This document shows positions 1-12,041 of a stretch of DNA of 64,000 nt, in pieces; positions within the stretch are counted from its first letter, which is position 1; each line of letters starts with the position of its first letter. Under the pieces are notes generated by a model. That model was not told the DNA's origin. It was given only the letters and a program-made list of their open reading frames with translations, and did not search any database. This DNA is from Paramyrothecium sp. XJ0827 (lineage: Eukaryota > Ascomycota > Sordariomycetes > Hypocreales > Stachybotryaceae): contig JAJFPB010000005.1 of NCBI GenBank assembly GCA_020881915.1, positions 1-64,000 on the forward strand, read 5' to 3'. The translations under genes and the position numbers were made by a program.

Positions 1-59
1 TTTAATTGATTACTTCACTTCATTTCCTGCCTTTTAATAATGGACTTCTATATCTTAAA

Positions 60-760
60 ACCCTATAACTTTAATTGTGGCCTTGCTTGCCTGGCTTGTT
101 TCCTGCTATTACTCTTCATTCTAAATTACTCTTTTTAAATCTTCTCTAAAACCCTTTTATAACTTTATTTTTGCCTCACTGGCCTGACTCTTTTCTAATT
201 ATTATCTTTAATTATTTATATGCTCTTTTTAATGCTAACTACTATTAACTTATAACTCTTTACTTTTATTTATTTTATTAAATATACTATTAAATTCTAT
301 AACCCTTATATTATCTCTTTTTATATCTTTTAATCTTTCCCTCGCGCTCTTACCTTATTACTAATTACTTTTCCTAACTATTACCCTAAACTCCTCCCCC
401 TAACCCTCACCATAAACCCCTCCCCCTAACCCTCACTATAAACTCCTCCCCCTAACCCTCACCATAAACCCCTCCCCCTAACCCTCACCATAAACCCCTC
501 CCCCTAACCCTCACCATAAACCCCTCCCCCTAACCCTCACCATAAACCCCTCCCCCTAACCCTTTCCCTTGCTATCTTACCTTATTACTAATTACTCCCT
601 AATCTTAACTGTGGCCTCGCCGGCCTGGCTCTTTTCCGCTGTCGCCCTTAATTATTTATAACTCTTTTTAACTCTCCCCTAAAACCCTTCTATAACTAAC
701 CTAACTATGGCCTCGCCGGCCTGGCTCTTTTCTTGCTGTCGCCCTTAATTATTAACCCTA
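60..760. repeat. degenerate ~98-bp subtelomeric repeat
   Basis: A block with the core GGCCTCGCCGGCCTGGCTC followed by CTTTTC and a TTAATTATTTATA-like tail recurs near 75, 167, 609 and 707. The last two copies are about 98 bp apart and are the best preserved; the first two carry C-to-T changes. The 26-bp minisatellite sits between the pairs. No gene is visible here. I infer subtelomeric satellite DNA. Confidence 0.6.
388..562 (+). repeat. 26-bp minisatellite with CCCTAA motif
   Basis: The string TAACCCTCAC recurs at 401, 427, 453, 479, 505 and 531, and a diverged last unit starts at 557, giving an exact 26-bp period. Each unit contains CCCCCTAACCCTCAC, which embeds the C-strand telomere motif CCCTAA. 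A CCCTAA-rich plus strand at the left end fits a left chromosome end. Units differ by single transitions, for example at 437. Confidence 0.9.
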
Positions 761-762
761 AC

Positions 763-1690
763 CCATTTAAACCCTCCTCCCTCCCTTCTCCTCTGACCTC
801 CGACCTCCGATCTCTACCCCTTAACCTTAACCCTATTCGCCCGGTCCGGTTCCGCCCTCTACTACTAATCCCCTAAATCCTCCCGCCTCCACATGGCCGC
901 ACATCACTTATTGTGGGTCTAACTGCCTGCTGCTTGCTTCTTTTCTAACTGCCCGCCTTATATTACATTGCAATCCCTGCTGTTTCCTTCCCTTTTGTAC
1001 TTCTGCCTTTGTATATTCTGTAATCCGACTTTTCTTCTCTATTCTTCCTATATAAACCTTAACCCCTCTATCTACCCCTCCTCCTTCTTTTACCCTTTCT
1101 TGCTGCTCTTTACCTCTCCGCTATTCGTCTTGGCTATTTATTCTAATCCTTGTCTCTACCTACCTGGCTAAACCCTTGCTTTCCTGCCTGCCTGCTTATA
1201 TTGTCCGTTGCTTCTCTACTGACTTCTTTTGTTTTAATTCTTGCCTGCTAACTCTATTGACGGCCCTTCTTTTATCTTACCTAATGCCTACTGTCTCTGT
1301 CACCGCCATCTTGGCTACTGCTTGCCTTCTTGCTGCTGCTATAACTCTCGCCGTCTACGCCATGCCTGCCTCCTCCTACCTAACTGTTGTATTCACCTAC
1401 GCCGCCATTTATCTATCTCTATATCTTCACTACAACACTGGCTTCTCTGTTACCGCTGCCTTTGCTAATAACCCGTTGTCTTTACCTAATCTACTATCCG
1501 CCCTCCTCCCTTCATTATCTGCTTACCCTAACCCTTCTCATTGACTTGTTCCCATCTTAAACTAATTGGTCTGGGCCTACGTTTCGATTTTATCGTCAAA
1601 TCCCGCCTAATCTATTAACACTCCTTGGTCTCTACATACTATACCATACTATCCACACTTACTCTATGGCCTGCAAACATGGGCAACCTT
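763..1690. other. pyrimidine-rich gene-free subtelomeric DNA
   Basis: The plus strand is strongly C/T-biased with scattered CCCTAA and ACCCTAACC strings. Short open frames on the plus strand are low-complexity Leu/Ser/Pro runs caused by this bias and do not resemble proteins. I see no gene. Confidence 0.6.
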
Positions 1691-1691
1691 T

Positions 1692-1800
1692 CTCACCCTA
1701 ACCATATAAATGCAACCTCACCCTAACCATATTAATTAAACCTCACCCTAACCATATTAATTAAACCTCACCCTAACCATATTAATTAAACCTAACCCTA
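1692..1800 (+). repeat. 25-bp minisatellite with CCCTAACC motif
   Basis: CCTCACCCTAACCATATT recurs at 1716, 1741 and 1766, with a diverged fourth copy at 1791 and a partial one at 1692. The period is exactly 25 bp. Like the 26-bp repeat it carries CCCTAA in plus orientation, but the rest of the unit is AT-rich and unrelated. Confidence 0.85.
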
Positions 1801-1925
1801 ACTGTCTCTACTCCGCCGTATAAATAATAATACCTATAACCCTCTAAAATTATATATCTCTTCTAACCTCTATTATATAATAATCTACAAATTTATATAA
1901 ACCCCACACATATATTATTTGTCTC

Positions 1926-2270
1926 ATGCCCGCCCCATCTTACCTTCTTACCTATCCATATAAACTTGTCCACCTCTTCTTCCAATTATACCCATCTCCT
2001 TTATTATTTCCATCGTCTCGTCGTGGTAAAACCCTAACCCCGCGCCCCAAACCTTTTCTAATACACCTCTATACTGGCACTGCTTCCTTATATCTGGGCA
2101 AATGCCCTCGTCCTCCTTTGCCGCCACCCATTGCTGGTAAATCCCCTGTGGCATCCCGCAATTAAAACACCCGCTGAAACTCGTAAACCGCCTGGCCTTA
2201 AATACTATCTTCTTCACCTCTTCGGCCCACACCTGCGCTGCAATCCAATCTAATACTCCTCTCTACGGGC
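1926..2270 (-). pseudogene. relic of a telomere-linked helicase C-terminus
   Basis: The minus strand encodes SFSGCFNCGMPQGIYQQW followed about 20 residues later by CQYRGVLEK. The frameshifted helicase at 2.7-7.5 kb has the matching pair YSGCFGCGLPYKVCNGW and CQYEGVLAR at the same spacing, so this is the Cys-rich tail of a second, diverged helicase copy. Only about 95 residues survive and no helicase core lies beside it. It is probably the truncated end of a tandem array of such genes. Confidence 0.7.
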
Positions 2271-2285
2271 ATACCTCTCCCCGTT

Positions 2286-2480
2286 TATTTACGCCTGACC
2301 GGCGCGGCTCTTTTCCTGCCCGGATGGTTTGTTACTCTTCTCTCTCTTTCCTTCTCTCCCTCTCTCCACCCTTTTTACGCCTAACTGATGCCGCTCTTTT
2401 TCTGCCCGGATGGCTTGTTAATCTACTCTCTCATTCTCTCTTTCTTCTTCTGCCTTACTGGCATTGCCTCTTTCTTGGAC
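2286..2480. repeat. degenerate ~85-bp repeat, three copies
   Basis: TTACGCCTGACCGGCGCGGC followed by CTCTTTTCCTGCCCGGATGG recurs in weaker form at about 2377 and 2453. The pattern (GGC-rich core followed by CTCTTTT) resembles the ~98-bp repeat near position 609, so both may be one satellite family. Copies are separated by CT-rich filler. Confidence 0.5.
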
Positions 2481-2511
2481 GGCACTTTATTCCTTCTGCT
2501 TCGCTGTTTTC

Positions 2512-2530
2512 TTTTTTTTTTTTTTTTTTT
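2512..2530 (-). other. 19-nt poly(A) tract (minus strand) after the helicase stop
   Basis: A run of 19 T on the plus strand is A19 on the coding strand of the helicase, starting about 143 nt after its stop codon at 2674. It could be simple-sequence DNA in a T-rich region or the mark of a poly(A) tail copied into DNA. No target duplication was found. Confidence 0.5.
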
Positions 2531-2673
2531 AAATGTCTTTATTCCAACCCTACTACTACCCTAAACTACAAATATACCCTAACTCTCTCTACCTATAACT
2601 ACTACACCAACCCCTAATAATTGTATTCTCGCCCTAACCCTAATATCTATTCTCTTTATACTAAATGCTCTAT

Positions 2674-5600
2674 TCACTCCTCCTCTTCCATTATCCACTT
2701 ACATAACTCTGCAAATCCCCGGCACATCTCATTTGTCTCCATCCCACCCCATAACTTAATCCTCCTTCCTGCCCATGTATAAAACCCCCTCGACTCTCTC
2801 TCTTGCCCACTTAACCCCTTGACCTTATCCTGGAAAATACAAACGGCTGCCCTGTAAAACCGCGCCAATACTCCTTCATACTGACATTTCCCTCCCTGTA
2901 TCTTCTCGTATCTCCCCGTCATCATCCATTACCTTCCATCCATTACAAACCTTGTATGGCAACCCACACCCAAAACAACCGCTGTACGGTTCAAACCCTC
3001 GCTTTCGAAACATCTCCTCTTCTATCCTTGCCATAACCCCGCTCACCTCTCTGTACCCTGCCGTACCCTTTAACGGGCACTCTTCCATTCTGTGCTCATC
3101 TGCCTCATCCCCATCCGGCAAATCGCACAACACTCTGCCCAACTTTCCAAATAACCCTCCAACTCGCTCGCCATCGCCGTTTCCTCCATCATTTGCTTCC
3201 TGCTTTGCCACTCTTGGAATGCAATATCTCGTCTCTGCCGGTCGAACGCTATTTGTGCCTCTGCGTATTCGACTTCGTCTTGGTCTTGGCCTTGGTCTTG
3301 GCTTTGGTTGTCCAACTTTTCTTCTATTCGTCCGCAAACATCGCATTGCTCTTCACCTTCTTCACACCCCTCTCGATCCGTTCGACCATCCATCGACATA
3401 TCCAATATCTTTCGCCGGCATTCCTCCCTCTCCACGTAATCCACACTTCTCTCCTCTCTTTCTTCCTTACACCACCCGCTCTGCTCGGCCTTTGCCTTTG
3501 CCGCCTCTCGGCCTCTTGCTTATCTTGTTTCAACCCCGGCAAATAACAACCGCATCGCTGACTTGCCCGTCTCGTCCCGCTCGCCCGCTCTCCTGTACGT
3601 AATCTCGAATTCGCCTCGGCATCCATCCATGCACTACCAACCTTATGTCGGGTATATCGATTCCCATCCCTAATGCGTTCGTTGCCACTATAATTCTCTC
3701 TCCCATCATCCACATCTGTAACCGTTCCTTCTTGCCCTCCTTTGTGTCGACCTTGTTGTAATATGTGCCACAACCAAACATCTCCCCTAACCTCTTCACC
3801 CGTTCCACTGACCCGCCATAAATGATCACCTTGCCGTCGTGTCCTCCACGGATCCATGCTTCTACAACCTCTTTGATCCTCTTATCTTCTGCCATCTGTG
3901 CCTCCTCTTCCTCTTGCCTCCAATGTGCCTTCCCTTTGCCCCTTGCTTTATTACTCCTATGCTCCACCTTGATGACGCTGTACCGTATGTTGCGTCGTGT
4001 TGTTTTGCTTCGAAACACTACCTCCCGCCCGGGCTGGATCGCCGCCACCTTGTAAAACTCGACCATCTCGTCCGGGCCCATCGTGGCTGTTAAAAATACC
4101 CGCTGCACACCCCACTCCCGAACCACCTTTCCGACTTCGCTTAACTTTGGCCGGAACGTTGCGCTGCCATCCATTAATGTGTGGCACTCTTCTAAAATCA
4201 CTCGGTCCAAAACACCCTGGTTTTGCAATCGGTTGACGTAATCTCGGAACCCGCCCGTCACCGCTGACTCGGGCGTCACGAAAACTATGCTTGCTGTCGG
4301 CGTTCCCTGCTGGCTGTTCCATATATGGGACGTAATTTGGAACTCCGTGCAACGTTTATGTAAATCTTCCTGCAATGCAACCAATGGCACTACAACGATC
4401 GTTGTCCCCTCTGGTGAACAATATGCCGGCAACATGAACGACAAACTCTTGCCTCCACCCGTGCTTGTGATCTGGATAATCGGCGTTTCCCCGCGATGAT
4501 GGCCCGGATCACCTTCGACTGTTGACCACGAAACTCTGTCCCTCGTCCCATCATCTGCTGTAACTGTCCGGAAATATCGACTTGCCGTAACCGATGTAAT
4601 CGTCGGAATCGCCCTTCCTCCCGCTCGCTTTCGAACTGATCTCGCTTGCGCTTCCGCCCGCCCTGCGCACTCGCCCCTGTACCGAACCCGAAAAATCGAT
4701 GTAACTCGTGGCTGATGTTCCGGAATTCCTCCCGCATCCGCGCTGTGCCTCCTAACCCTTGTTGTAACTCTCGCGCATAAATTATACCCGCGATATGCGA
4801 TTGGTGGCCGGCCTGTAAATCCGCCGCGTCATTGTCGATCCCGTCCTCGTCTTCGTATTCCACCCCGTCTTCTCCCACCCTCTTTGCAAACTTGCCTCCT
4901 AAATACCGGTTGGATATCGCGATGGCGATGTGCCGCCATACGCTGATATTCAACCGACAACCCATTAATCGCTGGCTGATCTGCTGTAAAATTCGCCGCG
5001 CCCGATCCGGTGTCCATTTTCTTTCCCCACCCAATTCTTCCATTCAACGGGTATGGTCATATCGATGCCTTCGTCTTCCGACTGGCTTGACCGACTTGAC
5101 CGACCTACCTGACTTGACCGACTTGCCCGACTTGACCTTGCTTGTGCCAAACTCTCCTTGTTGCCAATTCCGTCCGTACTACCCTTTTCTTCTCCAAACT
5201 CCCTTTCTCCTTCCTCCTCGCTGCTATATCCCTCGTCTTCGTCGCTGTTGTGGTGCCGCTTGCGGTATGCGATCTCTTCGCTCCATAAAAATGGGCTTAC
5301 TTGGTCTGCACCCTTGACCATACCCTGCACCTGCTGCCAAAACGGCAACACCAACCACAAATACCAAACCAATAATTCCCCAACCTCTCTGGGTATAAAA
5401 CGGTGAATGATTTTCGCCTGGCCCGTTTGCTGGAAATTTTTATGGTATGCTGTAACGAAACATACGTCGCCGTTGTGGATAAAATGTTGTTGCGTGTGCC
5501 GCCGTTGCTGGTGTTCTTATACCGTATTCCTAAAATTTCCCATAATCGCGCGGGCATTGACAATAAATGCTTCAAAAACCACATCAACTCCCGGAACCGC

Positions 5601-7496
5601 TCCAATATTTTGCTGTACTCCTGCAATGCCTTCTTTTTGTACGGATGCTTTTGCTTTTCATCGGTCGAAATCCATTCTTTTGCAGTTCCTTGCGCTGAAC
5701 CAACCGTGTGAATACCCAACCCTTGCCTTGCTCCAACCATGTGTTGCGGCTGTCCTCTAAAAACGAATAACCCACCTTGTCCTCGCTATTGTCGTCCTCC
5801 ACACGATCCCACGGGATATGCGGTAACTTGCTGAACCCTTCTTCGCTGCCGTCAACCATGGCCAACTTGCATAATAACTCCCTCGCCTCGACGACGACGG
5901 CGTGTATCATTTCCGTTAATTGACCCATTGTGAACTTGGTTCGCTTGTATTGGACTTGCTCTCCTTCCAATCGATGCTGCCGCCCGCCGTTGTATTGAAC
6001 CGAATGTGCATGCCGTATGTCCGTGTCTCCAATATCCAATCCATCGGGCCGGGTTGTTCTGATCGTCCGTCGCCGACACGGGTCATAAACTTACGAACCA
6101 TTTTCCGTACGCGGGTGAACATGCCCGGCGTACGCTCGCGTGCTAATCTCTCCTCCATATTGTGCACCCTCCTGGTTAACTGCACCTCTTCCTCGCGTTG
6201 CCGATATGCCCAACCGATGGCAAACATGCGGGCCACCTTGATCACGGCTGACAAAACGGGTGTATAATCCGACGGGTCGTACCAACCACCATCTTCGCGA
6301 ATGCCTAATACGGCCAACGCGCTAACAATGGCATTCTGATGTTCATTATCGCCCACCTGATGATCCAAAAACAACATAACCATCTCCAAACACTGCCGAT
6401 CAATTGCTCCATCCGATGGCGGATTGTTTGTTGGTTTACTCTTGCCCTGGAACGCTTCGTCGCGGGTTCGTGCATGCTGTATGAATGCATCCCACGCTGC
6501 CTGCTGTGCGCTCGTGAACTGATACGGCGGTCGTTCGTCCTCGTCTTCCTGTTGCTGCGTTCGGTACCATATGCTTGTGATCTTGCGCCATACCTCCTTA
6601 TATCGTATCCATGAATCATCTTCCATCCGCCCTTCAAACGGTTGTGCGGGTTTCTTCCCAACTTCTCGCCGGTTGATTTCGAATAACGCGGCTGTCCCAA
6701 CTTTGCTCGGGCGGCATAAACCCCTCGACCATTCCATGGTACGGTCTAAACTCTCGCACACCTGCCGCAACACACCCTCTTCGTCCCCGATGGGTCCGGT
6801 CATGGCCCGCAATGCATTGCGGTCTAAACCCTTCAAATGGACTGACCAACCCACCCTGCCCAACCATGCGTTGGCCTCGAATTTCTGGTTCACTTCTTCG
6901 ATCCGATCTTCTTTCTCGGCTTCCTTGAACCGCTGCTCTTGCGTACTGTGGAACTCCTCAATCTTTCGCATGATGTCTCGTTCCTCGGCTTCTGGCTCTG
7001 GTTTAACACCTGGCTCTCGAACTTCGAACCATGCACTGCCGGCTCGGGACGGGAAAAACCGTTGGCAATAAACGCCGGTCGTCCATGGCACAAGCCGCTC
7101 CGCTTGATGGGTTCTTCTTCGGGAACTATCGCCTTGTCTCCGTTCATTTTTCCACTGGTGCTTATCCGTGGCGTGATCCCGCATATGCTTCTCTCGTCGG
7201 ACAATATATGGGCACTGATTACATCTTATACCATCTGGCTGTGGCCTGGCGATGATTGGCACCGGCTCGATGGCTTCCACCGGCAACGGGTATTGTCTTA
7301 ACTGCGTCTGGTCATAAATAATTCCCGGGATTAACTTTACCGCTTGGATGATCTTCGCCCTTTCCTTGCTATCAATATCTCGATGATGTCTCCGTAAATG
7401 CGTCTGAACCTCATCGGCAATACATGCATGCTCACATTGGTTACAAAGCATGAATGGATATTCGGGTAACTTTGTGAATGGACCGAATGCCTCCAT
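2674..7496 (-). pseudogene. telomere-linked RecQ-like helicase with OrsD-type zinc fingers, frameshifted
   Basis: Telomere-linked helicases are RecQ-family ATPases carried at fungal chromosome ends. The N-terminus has two C2H2 fingers (C18/C21/H33/H37 and C92/C95/H108/H113), as in OrsD-type proteins. The RecQ core follows: TGGGKS (4445-4462), EECH in place of DEAH, FLTAT, ATNALGMGIDIPD and QESGRAGRDG. A Cys-rich tail ends the protein (C-x9-DGR-x5-C-x7-CDVC, then SGCFGCGLP). The reading frame changes about nine times, near 5964, 5680, 5482, 5026, 4490, 3535, 3450, 3120 and 2910. Eight steps are equivalent to one lost base each; the last is one extra base or two lost. Counting ten lost bases the span divides by three and gives about 1,610 residues, a plausible length. 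The first ATG is followed at once by the first finger. Either the gene is dead or the sequence has uncorrected indels. Confidence 0.9.
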
Positions 7497-7888
7497 TTTT
7501 ACTTAACCCTTAATCGGTGGCAATGAATGGTTGAAGTTGGATTACTTAAATGGAAATGGGTTATCTCTACCTTTATTATGGCTGGCTCTATCCCCTTAAC
7601 ATGGCCTCCCTGGTCGTCGGGACCCACTCTCAACCTCACTTCATTTACTTGGGCCGAATTTCGGATGGCCACCAGAAATGCAATTCTGCTTCATTTTAAA
7701 TAAAAACATACGTGCTTAGTCTCCAAGATCGTGGCTCTCTATTGATATATATATTATGTATTTTACTGCTGTCTAACCCAAAAACCATAGACGCCACTTT
7801 GCAAAAACCATGGACGCCAGTTTCATTAGCGCGAAAATAAAATGTATGTAATTTCAAAAACCTTTGAGTCCATGGCACAAGTCATAAG
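7497..7888. other. helicase upstream region with short direct repeat
   Basis: No gene is visible. AAAACCATAGACGCCACT (from 7781) is repeated as AAAACCATGGACGCCAGT (from 7804), a 23-bp spaced direct repeat. I see no clear TATA box for the helicase start at 7496. Confidence 0.4.
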
Positions 7889-7925
7889 TGATAGGATAGG
7901 ATAGGATAGGATAGGATAGGATAGA
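7889..7925 (+). repeat. (ATAGG)n microsatellite
   Basis: About seven perfect ATAGG units. The RIPped helicase copy begins at the next base, so the array sits exactly on the breakpoint between the two helicase copies. A related AAGTGATAGGTAATC string occurs at about 11783 beside a truncated LTR. Confidence 0.9.
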
Positions 7926-10900
7926 TTACTACTACTTTATAAAACTTAGCTATCTTATCTGGGCCTAGTATTACTATTAAAAATACCTACTATATACCCT
8001 ACTCCTAAATTACCTTTCTAACTTTACTTAATTTTAGCTAGAATATTATACTACTATTTATTAATATATAGTACTCTTCTAAAACCACTTAGTCTAAAAT
8101 ACCCTGGTTTTATAATTAGTTAATATAATCTCAGAACCTACCTATTACTACTAACTCAGGTATTATAAAAACTATACTTGCTATTAGTATTCCCTACTAG
8201 CTATTCTATATATAAGATATAATTTAGAAATCTATATAATATTTATATAAATCTTCCTGCAATATAACTAATAGCACTATAATAATTATTATTCCCTCTA
8301 GTAAATAATATACTAGTAATATAAATAATAAACTCTTATCTCTACCTATGTTTATAATCTAGATAATTAGTATTTTCCCCGCAATAATTACTTAGATTAC
8401 TTTTAACTATTAACTATAAAACTCTATCTTTTATCCTATTATCTACTATAACTATCCAGAAATATTAACTTACTATAACTAATATAATTATTAAAATTGC
8501 CCTTCCTCCTACTTACTTTTAAATTAATCTTACTTATACTTCTGCCCGCCCTACGTACTTACCCCTATACTAAACCTAAAAAATTAATGTAACTTGTAGC
8601 TAATATTCCGGAATTCCTCCTACATTTGCACTATATCTCCTAATCCTTATTATAACTCTTATATATAAATTATACCTACAATATACAATTAGTGGCCGGC
8701 CTATAAATCCACTACATTATTATTAATCCCGTCCTTATCTTCGTATTCCACCCTATCTTCTCCTACTCTCTTTATAAACTTGCCTTCTAAATACTAGTTA
8801 AATATTATAATAGTAATATACTACTATATACTAATATTTAACTAATAACCTATTAATTACTAGCTAATCTACTATAAAATTCGCCGTACCTAATCTAAGG
8901 TCTATTTTCTTTCTTATACCTAATTCTTCTATTTAATAGGTATACTTATATTAATGCCTTTATCTTCTAACTAGCTTAACCAACTTATCTAACTTAACCT
9001 TACTTATACTAAACTCTCCTTATTACTAATTCTATCTATACTAATATTTCCTTCTCTAAACTCCCCATCTCCTTCCTTCTTACTACTATATCCCTTATCT
9101 TCATTACTATTATAGTACTACTTATAATATATAATCTCTTTACTCCATAAAAATAGGCTTACTTAGTCTATACCCTTAACTATACCTTATACCTACTACT
9201 AAAATAGTAATACTAACTACAAATACTAAACTAATAATTCCCTAACCTCTTTAAATATAAAACAGTAAATAATTTTTACTTGGCCCATTTACTAGAAATT
9301 TTTATAGTATACTATAATAAAATATATATTACTATTATAAATAAAAATATTATATGTACTACTGTTGCTAGTGTTTTTATACTATATTCCTAAAATTTCC
9401 TATAATTGCGTAAGTATTAATAATAAATATATTAAAAACCACATTAACTCCTAGAACCACTCTAATATTTTGCTATACTCCTATAATGCCTTCTTTTTAT
9501 ATAGATGCTTTTGCTTTTTATTAGTTAAAATCTATTCTTTTTGTAGTTCCTTGTACTAAACTAACTATATAAATATCTAATTCTTATCTTACTCTAACTA
9601 TATATTATAGCTATTCTCTAAAAATAAATAACCTACCTTATTCTTACTATTATTATCCTCTATATAATCCCATGGGATATATAGTAACTTACTAAGCCCT
9701 TCTTTACTACTATTAACTATAGCTAACTTATATAATAACTCCCTTGCCTTAATAATAATAGTATATATTATTTCTATTAATTAACTTATTATAAACTTAG
9801 TTTACTTATATTATACTTACTCTCCCTTCTAATTAATACTACTGCCCGCTATTATATTAAACCAAATATATATACTATATATCTATATCTCTAATATCTA
9901 ATTTATTAGGCCGGGTTATTTTAATTATTTATTACTAATATAGGTTATAAACTTATAAACTATTTTCTATATATAGGGGAATATACCTAGTATATACTTA
10001 TATACTAATCTCTTCTCTATATTATATACCTACCTAATTAACTATATCTCTTCCTTATATTACTAATATACCTACCTAATGGCAAATATGCGGGCTACCT
10101 TAATTATAGCTAATAAAATAGGTATATAATCTAATAGATTATACTAACTACTATCTTCGCGAATGCCTAATATAGCTAATGTACTAATAATAGTATTCTA
10201 ATATTTATTATTACTTACCTAATAATCCAAAAATAATATAACTATCTCTAAATACTACTAATTAATTGCTTTATCTAATAGCAGATTATTTATTAGTTTA
10301 CTCTTGCCCTAGAACGCTTTATTATAGGTTTATATATACTATATAAATATATCTCATACTACCTACTATGCGCTTATAAACTAATATAGCGGTTATTTAT
10401 TCTTATCTTCCTATTACTGCATTTAGTACTATATACTTATAATCTTATGCTATACCTCCTTATATTATACCTATAAATTATCTTCTATTTACCTATTAAA
10501 TAGTTATATAGGCTTCTTCCTAATCTCTCGCCAGTTAATTTCAAATAATGCAGCTAACCTAACTTTACTTAGGCAGTATAAACCCCTAGACTATTCTATA
10601 GTACGGTCTAAACTATTACATACCTACTGCAATATACCCTCTTTATCCCCCATAGGTCTAATTATAGCCTACAATACATTATAATCTAAACCCTTTAAAT
10701 AGACTAACTAATTAACCCTACCTAACTATATATTGGCCTTGAATTTCTAATTTACTTCTTTAATCTAATCTTCTTTCTTAGCTTCCTTAAACTACTACTC
10801 TTATATACTATAGAACTCCTTAATCTTTTATATAATATCTTATTCCTTGGCTTCTAGCTCTAGTTTACTACCTAGCTCTCGAACTTCGAATTATATACTG

Positions 10901-11345
10901 CTAGCACGGGATAGGAAAAACCATTAGTAACTAATACCTGTAGTTTATAGCATGGCTTGTCCTTCCTGTGGCTTCCTCTTAAAATTATTAGCTTATCTCT
11001 AATTACTACTCCTATTATATTCCTCTGCCTAATAGCACTATAAACCTTTATTCTCCTTATCCCTAGCTATATATAGGTATAATAGATATTATTTCCTATT
11101 GCGCTTCGGCGGTATAATAAACAGGACCGGCTTTACTACGTAGCTTAGAAAAGAGAATTATTATAACTGCTCCTACGTAAATATAATATCTGGGATTAAC
11201 TTTACCTCTTAAATTATCTTGCTCCTAGTTTTCTTCTTAATTATCTAATAGTAAACCTATAAATGTATCTTAACCTCATTAGTAATATATATATATTGGT
11301 ATGGCTTGTAAATAATAAATAGGTATTTAGGTAGCTTAATAAATA
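7926..11345 (-). pseudogene. RIP-degraded, truncated second copy of the helicase
   Basis: This stretch aligns base for base with 4035-7460 at an offset of about 3.88-3.89 kb and in the same orientation. Most differences are C-to-T or G-to-A, mainly at CpG and CpA (and their complements), while CpC and CpT are mostly spared: this is RIP. The copy covers the zinc-finger region through helicase motif Ia but lacks the rest of the core and the tail, because it is cut at the ATAGG microsatellite. Between about 10980 and 11200 it also differs by non-RIP changes, so it is a paralogue rather than a fresh duplicate. At the five comparable frameshift sites it keeps the base missing from the GC-rich copy. 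Confidence 0.88.
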
Positions 11346-11787
11346 GTTCTAATAGATCTATGGTATCCGGTATATAATAACCCCCCTCTATATACTTGTA
11401 TAATATGGAATAGAAATACTTATTCCTGGGGAGCTTTCTCTTCTTATGGTCCCCTTAATTAATTATCTTAGTACTAACCCTTATTTAATAATTATACTTA
11501 ATAAACCTTAGGACCTATTACTTAGACCTACTTTCAACCTTATTACTAAAACTTTATATCTTACTTTTAACTTTAATTCTACCTATAATATACTTATATT
11601 ATACTGGTCTACTATAAATTTAATTGTGGTTCTAATAATCTAATTTTTATAAGTTTTCCTTATAAAAGCTCCCCACGGACTTAACTCCAATTCTCTCTAC
11701 GGACTTAACTCTAATTTCCTTAGTGTGTTTTAAAAATTAGTATAATCTAACTAAGAACTTAAGTTAAGTCCGCAAGTTATAAGTGAT
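11346..11787. other. AT-rich spacer upstream of RIPped helicase copy
   Basis: No gene. CGGACTTAACTC occurs twice (near 11696 and 11719), and its inverse AGTTAAGTCCG lies near 11765. The arrangement recalls the direct repeat upstream of the other helicase copy. Confidence 0.35.
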
Positions 11788-12041
11788 AGGTAATCTAGTA
11801 CTCTAGGGGTAGAGAACCATATATATAAATAGGAGATTCTATATATTATACCTAAACTAGAACCTACTAGCTATTAATAATATATAGTCCCCAAGATATC
11901 CTTTAACTAGTTTCTAGAGAAGAAGTCTTATAGACTAGTAATAAGTAATCTATTACTTTAAGAGGGAACCCCATTCCCTATATTAAATAACTAACTATAA
12001 AACTACCTACCCTGTACTTAGGTCCAGGCCCGGTTATTATA
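11788..12041 (+). mobile_element. Gypsy LTR fragment (3' ~254 bp), plus orientation
   Basis: It begins abruptly inside the LTR at the position equal to about 32575 of the complete element and runs to the LTR end (...TTATTATA). It shares a sub-family-specific stretch (AATCTATTACTTTA and neighbours) with the LTR at 14113-14716, which lies in the opposite orientation. RIPped. Confidence 0.75.

Noticed and set aside
401..562. CRISPR-like regular array
   Set aside because: Units are contiguous 26-mers without spacers; it is a minisatellite in a fungal genome.
2952..3602. 216-codon open frame on the plus strand
   Set aside because: Antisense to the helicase tail; Pro/Leu/Ser-rich translation of a biased strand.
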